A program made the translations under genes and the position numbers. Below, piece after piece: positions 9,307 through 18,472 of a DNA stretch of 64,000 nucleotides (position 1 is the first letter of the stretch; every line of letters starts with the position of its first letter). The stretch lies in assembly GCA_946011725.1 (NCBI GenBank), contig CAMGBT010000002.1:38435-102434 (forward strand), read 5' to 3'. Under the pieces are notes generated by a model. It was not told the DNA's origin and did no database searches. It was given only the letters and a program-made list of their open reading frames with translations. Source of the DNA: an uncultured Bacteroidales bacterium (GTDB lineage: Bacteria > Bacteroidota > Bacteroidia > Bacteroidales > Muribaculaceae).

Positions 9307-11218
9307 CTTCTATAACAAGGTTGTCGATGATAAAGTTCTGGCGCTCCATAGTGTTCTTGCCCATGTAGAATTCGAGCAAGGCATCCACGCCGTCCTCCTT
9401 GCGCATGGTCACGCGGTCCAAGCGCATGTCTTCGCCGATGAAATCGGCAAATTCCTCCGGCGAGATTTCGCCGAGGCCTTTGAATCGGGTGATTTCGGCG
9501 TTTTCGCCCAATCGGTCGATGGCGGCGAGGCGCTCCTCATCGTTATAACAATAATATGTGTCGGCCGGTTTGGGGCCGCGGCCGCTACGGCGCGCCGTCT
9601 TGCGATTGCGCACGCGGAACAGCGGCGTTTGCAGCACGTATAGGTGGCCTTTCTTAATCAAGTCGGGGAAGAATTCCAAGAAGAAGGTGATAAGCAGCAG
9701 GCGGATGTGCATGCCGTCGACATCGGCATCGGTGGCGATGATTACTTTGTTATATCGCAAGCCGTCGATGCCTTCTTCCAAGTTGAGCGCGGCTTGCAGT
9801 AGGTTGAACTCCTCATTCTCATAGAGCACGCGCTGCGATACGCCGTAGGTGTTGAGCGGCTTGCCGCGGAGCATGAACACGGCTTGGGTGTCGGCATCGC
9901 GCACCTTGGTGATGGAGCCGCCGGCCGAGTCGCCCTCGGTGAGGAATATCGACGAGGCTAACTTCTTTTCTTCGCTGCCGCGGGTGTCGCTCAGGTGCAC
10001 GTTGCAGTCGATAAGCTTGCGGTTGTGCAGGCTCACCTTCTTGGCCTTTTCGCGGGCGAGTTTCGACACGCCGGCCATGGCCTTGCGCTCGCGCTCGCTT
10101 TCCTGCACCTTGCGCAGGATGACGTCGGCCACGGCCAAGTCGCGGTGGAGGTAGTCGTCGAGCTCCTTCTTGACGAAGTCGCCGATGAACTTGGCCACGG
10201 TGGGGCCGTCCGGACCCATCTCGCGCGAGCCGAGCTTGGTTTTGGTTTGCGATTCAAACACCGGCTCCTCCACCTTGATGGCCACGGCGGCCACCATGCC
10301 GTTGCGGATGTCGGAGTACTCGAAGTTGCGGCCGAAGTAGTCCTTCAGCGTGCGCGACACCGCCTCCTTGAACGCGGCCAAGTGGGTGCCGCCCTGGGTG
10401 GTGTGCTGGCCGTTGACGAAGGAATAGTACTCCTCGCCGTATTGGTTGACGTGAGTGATTGCTATCTCGATGTCGTCGCCGCGCAGGTGGATAATGGGGT
10501 AGAGCGGCTCTTGGGTCAGGTTCTGGGTGAGTAAGTCGAGCAAGCCGTGGCGCGACACGTAGCGGTGGCCGTTGTACATCATCACCAAGCCGGTGTTGAG
10601 GAAGGTGTAGTTGCGCAGCAACGGCTCGATGAACTCGTCGCGGAAGGCGTAGTCGCGGAAGATGGTGCCGTCGGGGGTGAAGCGCACCAAGGTGCCGTTG
10701 GGCTCGTTGTCGGTGCAGGTGCAGATGTCGCTGTCGCTCACCAACTCGCCGCACGAGAAGCGGGCTTCGCGGTACTGGCCGTCGCGCACGGCGCGGATCA
10801 CAAACTCGGTGGACAGCGCGTTTACCGCCTTGATACCCACGCCGTTAAGGCCCACCGACTTCTTGAACGCTTTCGAATCGTACTTGCCGCCGGTGTTCAT
10901 TTTCGAAGCCACATCCACCACGCTGCCCAAGGGCACGCCGCGGCCATAGTCGCGCACGGTGACGCTGCCCTCGGCCACGTCCACAGTGATTTGGCGGCCG
11001 AATCCCATCATGTATTCGTCCACGGCATTATCCAGCACCTCCTTGAGCAACACGTAGATACCGTCGTCGCTGCCGGTGCCGTCGCCGAGTTTGCCGATGT
11101 ACATACCGGGGCGTCGGCGTATATGTTCTTTCCAGTCGAGGGTTCTGATGTCGTCCTCGCTGTAGTTAGCATCCGAAACGGGCGCTTCGGTATGCTCAAA
11201 ATCAAGTTCTTGCTCCAT
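9290..11218 (-). CDS. parE: DNA topoisomerase IV subunit B-type (GyrB/ParE family)
   Basis: [48 protein letters not shown]; start trimmed to [11 protein letters not shown] because a -7 box lies inside the longer ORF. Confidence 0.9.
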   Translation of the reverse strand: MEQELDFEHTEAPVSDANYSEDDIRTLDWKEHIRRRPGMYIGKLGDGTGSDDGIYVLLKEVLDNAVDEYMMGFGRQITVDVAEGSVTVRDYGRGVPLGSVVDVASKMNTGGKYDSKAFKKSVGLNGVGIKAVNALSTEFVIRAVRDGQYREARFSCGELVSDSDICTCTDNEPNGTLVRFTPDGTIFRDYAFRDEFIEPLLRNYTFLNTGLVMMYNGHRYVSRHGLLDLLTQNLTQEPLYPIIHLRGDDIEIAITHVNQYGEEYYSFVNGQHTTQGGTHLAAFKEAVSRTLKDYFGRNFEYSDIRNGMVAAVAIKVEEPVFESQTKTKLGSREMGPDGPTVAKFIGDFVKKELDDYLHRDLAVADVILRKVQESERERKAMAGVSKLAREKAKKVSLHNRKLIDCNVHLSDTRGSEEKKLASSIFLTEGDSAGGSITKVRDADTQAVFMLRGKPLNTYGVSQRVLYENEEFNLLQAALNLEEGIDGLRYNKVIIATDADVDGMHIRLLLITFFLEFFPDLIKKGHLYVLQTPLFRVRNRKTARRSGRGPKPADTYYCYNDEERLAAIDRLGENAEITRFKGLGEISPEEFADFIGEDMRLDRVTMRKEDGVDALLEFYMGKNTMERQNFIIDNLVIEDDSDL

Positions 11219-11223
11219 AACGT

Positions 11224-11232
11224 GCAAATTTA
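11224..11232 (-). promoter_or_regulatory. -7 box TAAATTTGC directly abutting parE ATG
   Basis: Box ends 5 nt before ATG at 11218 (minus strand). Confidence 0.6.
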
Positions 11233-11426
11233 CAAAAAAAAATCCACACCGCCGCAATTTTACCAAAAATTAATAAAAACGCGGCTCGCCACCCGCTTTC
11301 AGGGCAGCTAAAGCTGCTACGCCGGAGGCGAAAATAAGGGCCGGCAGTGTGGGCGGCGCGGAGCCTTTTTGCAGATGTGCCGAGCTTGCTCGGCCTGTCG
11401 GCAGGGTCTGATGATTCGTGGTACAT

Positions 11427-11476
11427 TAATTGACAGAGAAGGCTCGCCGTGGCGAGCCTTCTCTGTCAATTAATTG
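11427..11476. terminator. Perfect 24-bp inverted repeat with 2-nt loop
   Basis: ATTAATTGACAGAGAAGGCTCGCC-gt-GGCGAGCCTTCTCTGTCAATTAAT; sits 3' of POT transporter. Confidence 0.8.
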
Positions 11477-11487
11477 AATGGCGATGG

Positions 11488-13011
11488 TTATGCGGTGACG
11501 CGTTCGAGCCACTTAACCATGCCGAACATTACGACCATGGAGATGAGGCAGACGGCCAGGAACACGGCCCAGGCTTGCCAGATGGGCCAGAAGGAGTACA
11601 TCAGCGGGCCAACCCACAGCATGAGGTTGCCGATGGCGGTGGCGCCAAGCCACAGGCCTTGGCAGAGGCCTTGCATGCTTTTGGGCGCTACTTTCGACAC
11701 GAACGACAGGCCGAGGGGCGAGATGAACAGTTCGGCTATGGTGAGGAAGAAGTAGATGACGAACATGATCCACCAGCCGCTCTTTAGTTGCTCGGCTACT
11801 GCGGGGGCTAACTTGGTAAATGCGTCGGCCGAGGGATAGTCCATTAAGTAGCTGTAGACCATCAGGAAGAGGTAGGTGAGGCCGGCGATACCCATGCCGA
11901 TGCCAATCTTGCGCGGGGTGGAGATTTCTTTGCCGCGACGGCTTAAAGCGCCGAAGATGAGCATGATGACGGGGGTGAAGATGATGACGAAAAGGGGGTT
12001 GACGGCTTGCCAGATTTCGGGGGCGATGGCGTCGCTTTTAACGAAGTCGCGAGCGAAGAGCGAGAGCGAGGTGCCGTTTTGGTGGAATGAGAACCAGAAG
12101 AAGATGGCGATGCCGAGCACGGCGAAGAGGGCGTACATGCGTTGCTTGATTTCTTTGGCCATGGCGCGCTTTTCTTCGGCGGTGTATGTCACAGCGGCAG
12201 CGGCTTCTTTCTTGGGCGGGTCGGGCAGACCTTTTTTGGAGATCATGAAGATGGCCAAGGAGATGAGCATTGCAGCCACGGAGGCGATGAAGGAGTAGTG
12301 GATGCCGGTGTTGAATGCATCGAGGTATTGGGTGCAGAAGTCGGCTTGGCTGCCGGCGAAGTCGGGTGCGACTTCGGCCATGAGCTGGGTGAATTTGGTG
12401 TAAGCTTCAGCGCCCATGGCTTGGCCTTTTTCGATGAATTGGTGGGCGAGTGCGGGGAGGTCGGCGTTGTATGTCATGCCTTTAGTGCCGAGCCACCAAG
12501 AGCGGAGCAAGGGGGCCACGAACGGCGCGATGAGGCCGCCGATGTTGATGAACACGTAGAAGATTTGGAAGCCGCTGTCGCGCTTGTCGGAGTACTTGGG
12601 GTTGTCGTAGAGCTGACCGACGATGGCTTGGAGGTTGCCTTTGAACAGGCCGTTACCGAAGGCAATCATGAACAGGGCGGCGCAGGTGACCACCAGCAGC
12701 CAGGTGCTGTTTTGCGGCGTGGCCAAGATGGGAATTGAGAGAATCACGTAGCCGGCGGCCATGATGATGAGGCCGGTTTGGATGGTGCCTTTGTAGTTGC
12801 CGGTGCGGTCGGCAATGAGGCCGCCCACCAAGCTGAGGATGTAGATGCCGGCATAGAAGAACGAGTAGATGAGCGCCGAAGATTCGTTGCTCAAACCGAA
12901 TTTGGAACACAGGAACAGAACCAATACGGCGTTCATGATGTAGTAGCCGAAGCGTTCGCCCATGTTGCTCAACGCTGCGGGAAGTAGTCCTTTAGGGTGT
13001 TGGGAAAACAT
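11488..13011 (-). CDS. POT/PTR-family oligopeptide MFS transporter
   Basis: GERFGYYIMNAVLVLFL, GGLIADRTGNYKGTI, FYVFINIGGLIAP. Confidence 0.93.
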   Translation of the reverse strand: MFSQHPKGLLPAALSNMGERFGYYIMNAVLVLFLCSKFGLSNESSALIYSFFYAGIYILSLVGGLIADRTGNYKGTIQTGLIIMAAGYVILSIPILATPQNSTWLLVVTCAALFMIAFGNGLFKGNLQAIVGQLYDNPKYSDKRDSGFQIFYVFINIGGLIAPFVAPLLRSWWLGTKGMTYNADLPALAHQFIEKGQAMGAEAYTKFTQLMAEVAPDFAGSQADFCTQYLDAFNTGIHYSFIASVAAMLISLAIFMISKKGLPDPPKKEAAAAVTYTAEEKRAMAKEIKQRMYALFAVLGIAIFFWFSFHQNGTSLSLFARDFVKSDAIAPEIWQAVNPLFVIIFTPVIMLIFGALSRRGKEISTPRKIGIGMGIAGLTYLFLMVYSYLMDYPSADAFTKLAPAVAEQLKSGWWIMFVIYFFLTIAELFISPLGLSFVSKVAPKSMQGLCQGLWLGATAIGNLMLWVGPLMYSFWPIWQAWAVFLAVCLISMVVMFGMVKWLERVTA

Positions 13012-13041
13012 TTTGAAAGACGGTTTTAGGGGTTAGTATTA

Positions 13042-13470
13042 TTATTGTTGTTGTTTTGTTTTAAATGCGAGGGCGTAGAGGCGCATCTGCTTCACCATGG
13101 CCAGCAGGCCGTTGGAGCGGGTGGGGGAAAGGTGCTCGCTCAGGCCGATGGCGTCGATGAAATGGAGGTCGCAGGCCAGGATGTCGTCGGGCGTTTGGTC
13201 GTTGAGCACGGATATGAGCATGGAGATGATGCCTTTGACGATGATGGCATCGCTATCGGCCACATAGTGCAGGTGACCGCGCTCGTCGAGGGTGGCATCG
13301 AGCCACACGCGGCTTTGGCAACCTTCGATCAGGTGATCCGGGGTTTTGAGTCTCTCGTCGATGGGGGGCAGATCGTTGCCCAAGTCGATGATTTGTGCGT
13401 AGCGGTCGAGCCAGTCCTCAATTTCGGTGAACTCGTCGATTATTTCTTGTTGACGTTCGTTAATTGTCAT
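13042..13470 (-). CDS. SufE-family Fe-S metabolism protein
   Basis: YAQIIDLGNDLPPIDERLKTPDHLIEGCQSRVWL. Confidence 0.93.
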   Translation of the reverse strand: MTINERQQEIIDEFTEIEDWLDRYAQIIDLGNDLPPIDERLKTPDHLIEGCQSRVWLDATLDERGHLHYVADSDAIIVKGIISMLISVLNDQTPDDILACDLHFIDAIGLSEHLSPTRSNGLLAMVKQMRLYALAFKTKQQQ

Positions 13471-13474
13471 AATA

Positions 13475-14476
13475 TCAGGGCTTTTCGTTGTATACAATGG
13501 TGAGGACCACGACGCCGGCATCGGTCATGGTCGCGGGGTCGAGGTTGGCGATATTATCGGAGAGGGTGTGCCAGGTGGCGGGGAAGGTGCCGGTGTCGGC
13601 GGCATTGTTCTCGATGATATTGCACACGGGAATGCCGCGACGGATCAGCGGCATGTGGTCGTCGGTGATGGCGTTGCCCTCGCTTTGGATGAAGCGGTTG
13701 TCCAAGCCGAGGCGCTTGGCCATGGCCCAGACTTTGGCGGTGACGGATTGTGCCAGGCGGCTCGATAGGTATTCGCGGTGGAAGCGGGCGTTGCGGCCGC
13801 CTACCATGTCGAGCAGGATGCCGAACCGGGGTCGGTTGGCGGTGGTGTACGGCATGTGGGCGGCGAAGTAGTCGGCGCCCAAGCACCATGTAGCTTCTTG
13901 ATTGTCAACCTGTTCCCAATCGGGTGCGCCGTAGTCTTCCACGTCGGTCAGCAGAATGTCCACGCCGATTTCCGGCGCTTTCAAGTTGAGCTGGCGGGCG
14001 ATTTCGAGCAGCACGGCCACACCGGATGCGCCGTCGTTGGCGCCGTCGATGGGCGTGTTGCGGCGCGCTTCGTCCGGCTCGCGGTCGGCCCACGGGCGGG
14101 TGTCGTAGTGGGCGAGAAGGATGACTCGCGCGGTGGTCGTGGGGTTGTACTGCGCCAGTATATTGCTGATTGGCAGCGTTTTACCATCCCATGCTACGGC
14201 CGAACCGCTCTGCACTATCACGGTGTCGGCTCCGAACGTGCGCAACTGTGCCACCAAGTAATCGCGGCAAGCGTCGTGCGCCGCTGAGCCGGGTGTGCGC
14301 GGGCCGAAAGCCACTTGCCGGCGGGCGTATTCCATGGCCGAGTCGGCGCAGAACGCGGCCGCTTCCATCTTGGCCGGCGCGGCTTCCGACGCGGCTTGTG
14401 CGCTGCCGCCCGAGCAGGAGCAGGCCATTGCCAAAGCTACCATCAGCGGGATAATATGTGTGAGTAAAGTGTTCAT
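13475..14476 (-). CDS. M28-family lipoprotein peptidase / glutaminyl-cyclase-like
   Basis: Lipobox-like MACSCSGG; LLAHYDTRPWADREPDEARRNTPIDGANDGASGVAVLLEIAR; LTDVEDYG. Confidence 0.9.
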   Translation of the reverse strand: MNTLLTHIIPLMVALAMACSCSGGSAQAASEAAPAKMEAAAFCADSAMEYARRQVAFGPRTPGSAAHDACRDYLVAQLRTFGADTVIVQSGSAVAWDGKTLPISNILAQYNPTTTARVILLAHYDTRPWADREPDEARRNTPIDGANDGASGVAVLLEIARQLNLKAPEIGVDILLTDVEDYGAPDWEQVDNQEATWCLGADYFAAHMPYTTANRPRFGILLDMVGGRNARFHREYLSSRLAQSVTAKVWAMAKRLGLDNRFIQSEGNAITDDHMPLIRRGIPVCNIIENNAADTGTFPATWHTLSDNIANLDPATMTDAGVVVLTIVYNEKP

Positions 14477-15183
14477 TTTGAATTGATTAACTGTTTAGCT
14501 ACGACGATGTCGGCGGCGTGGTCCACATCGATTACCTTGCCCAAATCGTAGGCTTTGAGGCGCCAACCTTCGGCCACCAACTCGCGCTGGAAGCGGCGCA
14601 TGCGCGCCATCGAGGCGGCAATGCAGCGGTTGAGCACCGCGGCTGCGCCGGGGTTCGACAGGCCGTAGATGCCGGCGGAGATGAAGCGGTCGTGATCGGA
14701 CGATTCATCGCGGTACGCGGTGATAAAGTCCTGATTATCAACGTCGATGTAGAGCGGGCGCTCGTCGTCGATGAAGGTGGTGACGCCCATGTAGCCGTCG
14801 GCGGCGGTGTCGGCGGCGAACGCGAGGACGTAGCGGCTGAAGGCTTCGGGGTGGAAGATGGTGTCGACGGTGGTCATAACGAACTTGCCCTCAGGAAGTT
14901 GCCAGGCGAGCGCGTGGAAGCTGTGCATCGAACTGGGGGTGGATTGCACCACTAACCGCAGCTCGAACGGCAGCTCCGACGCCACGTGGCGCAGGTAGTC
15001 GGCCACCTCCGTCATCTGTTGGTTGACAATCACGGCCACCACTTGCGCGCCGCAGTCGGCGAAGATGTCGAGCAGACGGCGCACCATCGGCCGTCCGTCG
15101 ATGTCGACCAACGGCTTGGGCATGGCCACGCCTTCGCTTACCATGCGCGACCCTTCTCCGGCTGCTATGATGGCGAAATTCAT
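14473..15183 (-). CDS. Sugar-phosphate-type nucleotidyltransferase (NTP transferase)
   Basis: FAIIAAGEGSRMVSEGVAMPKPLVDIDGRPMVRRLLDIF. Confidence 0.9.
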   Translation of the reverse strand: MNFAIIAAGEGSRMVSEGVAMPKPLVDIDGRPMVRRLLDIFADCGAQVVAVIVNQQMTEVADYLRHVASELPFELRLVVQSTPSSMHSFHALAWQLPEGKFVMTTVDTIFHPEAFSRYVLAFAADTAADGYMGVTTFIDDERPLYIDVDNQDFITAYRDESSDHDRFISAGIYGLSNPGAAAVLNRCIAASMARMRRFQRELVAEGWRLKAYDLGKVIDVDHAADIVVAKQLINSK

Positions 15184-16268
15184 TCTCCGGTGAGGTCTAA
15201 AACTACGTTATCAGCGCCTTTCTCGTAATACTGCTTGCGCAGGGGGTGGCGGAAGGCTTCGGCATAGTCGCGGCGGTTGCGGGCGATGTCGATGGCGGTG
15301 TAGATGGCTTCGCGCAAGGAGTCGGGCGAGGCTTCACCCTTGCCGGCGATGTCGTAGCCGGTGCCGTGGTCGGGCGAGGTGCGCACGAAGTTGAGGCCGG
15401 CGGTGAAGTTGACGCCGCGGTCCATCGACAGGGCTTTGAACGGAGCCAAGCCTTGGTCGTGGTACATGGCCAGCACGCCGTCGAAATGCTTGAATCGGCT
15501 CGAGCCGAAGAAGCCGTCGGCGGCATACGGGCCGAATGCTAACACCTTCTCCTCCTGCGCCTTAGCGATGGCCGGAATGATTACATCCTGCTCTTCCGAG
15601 CCGAGCAAACCACTGTCGCCGGCGTGCGGGTTGAGCGCCAACACCGCGATGCGCGGATTTTGCACGCTGAAGTCGGCACGCAGGGCGTGGTCAAACACTT
15701 TTAACTTCTCCACGATGGCGTCGATGGTGATTGCTTCCGGCACGTCCTTGATGGGCAGGTGGGTGGTTTGGAGCGCCACGCGCAGTTGGTCGCAGCACAT
15801 AATCATCAGCGCGCGCGATTGCGGTTCGCCGGCGGCTGCTTCGAGGTACTCGGTGTGGCCCGGGAAGTGGAACGTGTCGCTTTGGATGTTCTTTTTATTG
15901 ATGGGAGCGGTGACGAGCACGTCGATTTCGCCCTGCTTGAGGTCGGCCACGGCCTGCTCCAAGGCGATGAACGCGGCCTTGCCGGCTTCGGCGGAGGAGA
16001 TGCCCGGCTCGGGGCGCACGTCTTCGCCCACCACATTAATTATATTATTAGCGTCGGGACGCGCTTCGGCGGCCGAGCGGATTTGGGTGAACACCACGTT
16101 GGGCATTTGCAATATCTTGCGGTATGCGGCGGCAATCTTGGCGGAGCCGTACACGATGGGGGTGCACAATTCGAGCATACGATTGTCCTCAAGTACTTTG
16201 AGGATGACTTCGTAGCCGATGCCGTTGATGTCGCCTTGGGTGATACCCACTTTAAGTTTCTGATCCAT
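15180..16268 (-). CDS. pdxA: 4-hydroxythreonine-4-phosphate dehydrogenase
   Basis: VGITQGDINGIGYEVILK; VTAPINKKNI; FPGHTEYL; LNPHAGDSGLLGSEE; MYHDQGLAPFKAL. Confidence 0.95.
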   Translation of the reverse strand: MDQKLKVGITQGDINGIGYEVILKVLEDNRMLELCTPIVYGSAKIAAAYRKILQMPNVVFTQIRSAAEARPDANNIINVVGEDVRPEPGISSAEAGKAAFIALEQAVADLKQGEIDVLVTAPINKKNIQSDTFHFPGHTEYLEAAAGEPQSRALMIMCCDQLRVALQTTHLPIKDVPEAITIDAIVEKLKVFDHALRADFSVQNPRIAVLALNPHAGDSGLLGSEEQDVIIPAIAKAQEEKVLAFGPYAADGFFGSSRFKHFDGVLAMYHDQGLAPFKALSMDRGVNFTAGLNFVRTSPDHGTGYDIAGKGEASPDSLREAIYTAIDIARNRRDYAEAFRHPLRKQYYEKGADNVVLDLTGE

Positions 16269-16285
16269 ATATAGTTATACGTATT

Positions 16286-17323
16286 TTACGATTGATTTTG
16301 TCTATTTTTGCCGGCCAACATGCCGCAGGCGGCGTCGATGTCCTCGCCGCGCGAGGCGCGGATGGTGGCGGTGACGCCGAGGGCGTTGAGGCGGTCGCGG
16401 AAGGCTTCCATAACTCGGGGCGAGGACGGTTTCATCTCGGCGTCTTCGATTACGTGGAAGCGGATGAGGTTGACCCGCGCCGAGGTGCCCTTGATCAGGT
16501 CGGCCAAGGCGTCGGCGTGGCGGTAGTCGTCGTTGACCGCGCGCCACATTATATATTCCACCGACAGGCGGCGCTGGTGGGCGAAGTCGTAGCCGCGGAG
16601 CAGTTCCATCACGCTGCGGACGGGCCAGGCACGTTCTACCGGCATAAGTTGCTCGCGCTCAGGCGCGTAAGGCGAGTGGACGCTGATGGCAATGTGCACC
16701 TTGGTTTGGTCCAAGAGGCGGCGCAAGCCTTCGATATTGCCGATGCTCGACACGGTGATGCGCTTCGGACTCCAAGCCAAGCCCCACGGCTCGGTGAGGA
16801 TTTCGATGGCTTTGAGCACGGCGTCGAGGTTGTCGGTGGGCTCGCCCATGCCCATAAACACCACGTTGGTGAGCTCTTCGGAGCGCGGCACCGACAGGAT
16901 TTGGTTGATGATCTGGGCGGCGGTGAGCTGGCCGTGGAAGCCTTGGCGACCGGTCATGCAGAACGAGCAGTTCATCTTGCATCCGGCTTGCGACGACACG
17001 CACAGGGTGGCGCGGTCGCCGTCGGGGATGAACACGGCTTCCACATCGCGCCGGGGCGCGCCGCGGAAGAGGTACTTGGCCGTGCCGTCTTTGCTCAACG
17101 CTTGGGTCAACGGCGCCTCGCGCCCCACGCAGTAAGCCTGCTTGAGGGCGGCGCGTGCCTTGAGCGACAGGTCGGTCATATCATCTATATCTGTTACGCG
17201 ACGGGCATATAGCCATGCGGCCATTTGCTTGGCGGCAAAAGGCTTCAAACCCACTTTGGTGCACACCGAGCGCAGCTCATCGAGGGTCATGCCAATCAGC
17301 GGTTGAAGGTCATTTGTTGTCAT
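16286..17323 (-). CDS. rlmN: 23S rRNA (A2503-C2)-methyltransferase
   Basis: CVSSQAGCKMNCSFCMTGRQGF radical-SAM CxxxCxxC; VFMGMGEPTDNLDAV; start set at MTTNDLQPL. Confidence 0.95.
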   Translation of the reverse strand: MTTNDLQPLIGMTLDELRSVCTKVGLKPFAAKQMAAWLYARRVTDIDDMTDLSLKARAALKQAYCVGREAPLTQALSKDGTAKYLFRGAPRRDVEAVFIPDGDRATLCVSSQAGCKMNCSFCMTGRQGFHGQLTAAQIINQILSVPRSEELTNVVFMGMGEPTDNLDAVLKAIEILTEPWGLAWSPKRITVSSIGNIEGLRRLLDQTKVHIAISVHSPYAPEREQLMPVERAWPVRSVMELLRGYDFAHQRRLSVEYIMWRAVNDDYRHADALADLIKGTSARVNLIRFHVIEDAEMKPSSPRVMEAFRDRLNALGVTATIRASRGEDIDAACGMLAGKNRQNQS

Positions 17324-17441
17324 TGGCTGAAAGTTTCCACAAAAGTAGCAATAATTTCTCAAATAATCGCTACTTTTTTGGTTTTCTATCAAAAAAATTA
17401 AAAAAAATCTTCGAAAGGCTTGTTATGTCGCAAAAAATTCG

Positions 17442-17450
17442 TAACTTTGC
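17442..17450 (+). promoter_or_regulatory. -7 box TAACTTTGC for tRNA-Leu
   Basis: 9 nt upstream of tRNA 5' end. Confidence 0.65.
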
Positions 17451-17459
17451 ACCGCAAAC

Positions 17460-17541
17460 GCCCGGATGGCGGAATCGGTAGACGCGACGGTCTCAAACAC
17501 CGTTGGGGCGACCCATCCCGGTTCGAGCCCGGGTCCGGGTA
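17460..17541 (+). tRNA. tRNA-Leu (anticodon CAA)
   Basis: GCCCGGA acceptor with TCCGGGT; D-arm; anticodon loop CTCAAAC; variable arm; T-arm CCCGGTTCGAGCCCGGG; CCA not encoded. Confidence 0.93.
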
Positions 17542-17542
17542 C

Positions 17543-17571
17543 AAAGCGAAGGAGCAATCCTTCGCTTTTTT
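17543..17571 (+). terminator. Intrinsic terminator of tRNA-Leu
   Basis: AAAGCGAAGGA-GCAA-TCCTTCGCTTT followed by T-tract. Confidence 0.85.
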
Positions 17572-17588
17572 GGTATGCGGGCGGGCTC

Positions 17589-17608
17589 CTGCCCGAGCAG
17601 GAGCTCGG
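17589..17608 (-). repeat. Dispersed palindromic 20-mer CCGAGCTCYTGCTCGGGCAG (also 61679-61698 +; shorter form 11382-11395)
   Basis: 19/20 identity between 17589-17608 (rc) and 61679-61698. Confidence 0.85.
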
Positions 17609-17637
17609 AGCAAGTGCAAAAAAGGCTGCGCGCGGCG

Positions 17638-17656
17638 GTTCGGCTTCCGCCTCACC
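17638..17656 (-). repeat. Dispersed 19-mer GGTGAGGCGGAAGCCGAAC (also 3822-3840 +, variant near 40973-40991 +)
   Basis: 19/19 identity with 3822-3840. Confidence 0.85.
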
Positions 17657-17763
17657 ACTGGACCCACGGCGCGGCGGCGCGGGTGATTGGGGATTTATTG
17701 TGTGGGAAGTGTTAAAAATTGCTCGTTTTTGCGATTTTTTTTGGTCGGAACGGCTTTTTTATG

Positions 17764-17772
17764 TAACTTTGC
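17764..17772 (+). promoter_or_regulatory. -7 box TAACTTTGC for ECF sigma gene
   Basis: 77 nt upstream of ATG at 17850. Confidence 0.55.
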
Positions 17773-17849
17773 ACCAATTATCGATTATTATTAACTAATT
17801 CTTTTGCCTATCGCCTATATCTACTCTTAATTTTTAATTCGGAATAGAA

Positions 17850-18440
17850 ATGCAACAATTAGCAAATTTGGCCGACGATAAGTTGGTCGCTCTCTATGCT
17901 AACGGCAATAACGAAGCGTTCGATATCCTGCTCTCGCGTTATCAGGACCGGCTCTTCTGCTACATAATGCAACTCATTGGCAATCGTTCGCTTGCCGATG
18001 ATGTCTTTCAGGAAACCTTCGTCAAGGCGATCGTTACCATCCGTCAGGGCAATTATACCGCCTCCGGCAAGTTCGGGGCGTGGCTCATGCGCATTGCTCG
18101 CAACCTGATTATCGACCATTTCCGCCAGGAAAAGGCCGAAGGCGTGGTGTCGACCGACGATGGCGAGGTGGACATCCTCAACCGCAAGGAGTTGAGCGAC
18201 TGCACCATCGAAGACGACATCATCGACCTGCAGATCCGTGATGATGTGCGTTCGTTGGTGCGCCAGCTGCCGCAGCAGCAGCGCCAAGTGCTGGTGATGC
18301 GTTTCTATAAAGGCTTGAGTTTTAAGGAGATAGCCGATCTCACGAACGTGAGCATCAACACCGCGTTGGGACGCATGCGCTATGCCATCCTCAACCTGCG
18401 GCGCTTGGCGAGTGAGCAAAACATTATACTCACTCACTAA
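17850..18440 (+). CDS. ECF-type RNA polymerase sigma factor
   Basis: LLSRYQDRLFCYIMQLIGNRSLADDVFQETFVKAI; sigma4 VLVMRFYKGLSFKEIADLTNVSINTALGRMRYAI. Confidence 0.95.
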   Translation: MQQLANLADDKLVALYANGNNEAFDILLSRYQDRLFCYIMQLIGNRSLADDVFQETFVKAIVTIRQGNYTASGKFGAWLMRIARNLIIDHFRQEKAEGVVSTDDGEVDILNRKELSDCTIEDDIIDLQIRDDVRSLVRQLPQQQRQVLVMRFYKGLSFKEIADLTNVSINTALGRMRYAILNLRRLASEQNIILTH

Positions 18441-18472
18441 CCTACGGCCGCCGTGGCGGCCTCATTTCATTT

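Noticed and set aside
14395-14425. GCCCGAGCAGGAGCAGG resembling the family 2 palindrome
   Set aside because: Lies in the coding sequence of the M28 lipoprotein signal peptide and shares only a partial word
17420-17798. ORFs across tRNA-Leu and its flank (17420..17686, 17466..17798, 17398..17667)
   Set aside because: They read through a well-formed tRNA gene and its terminator
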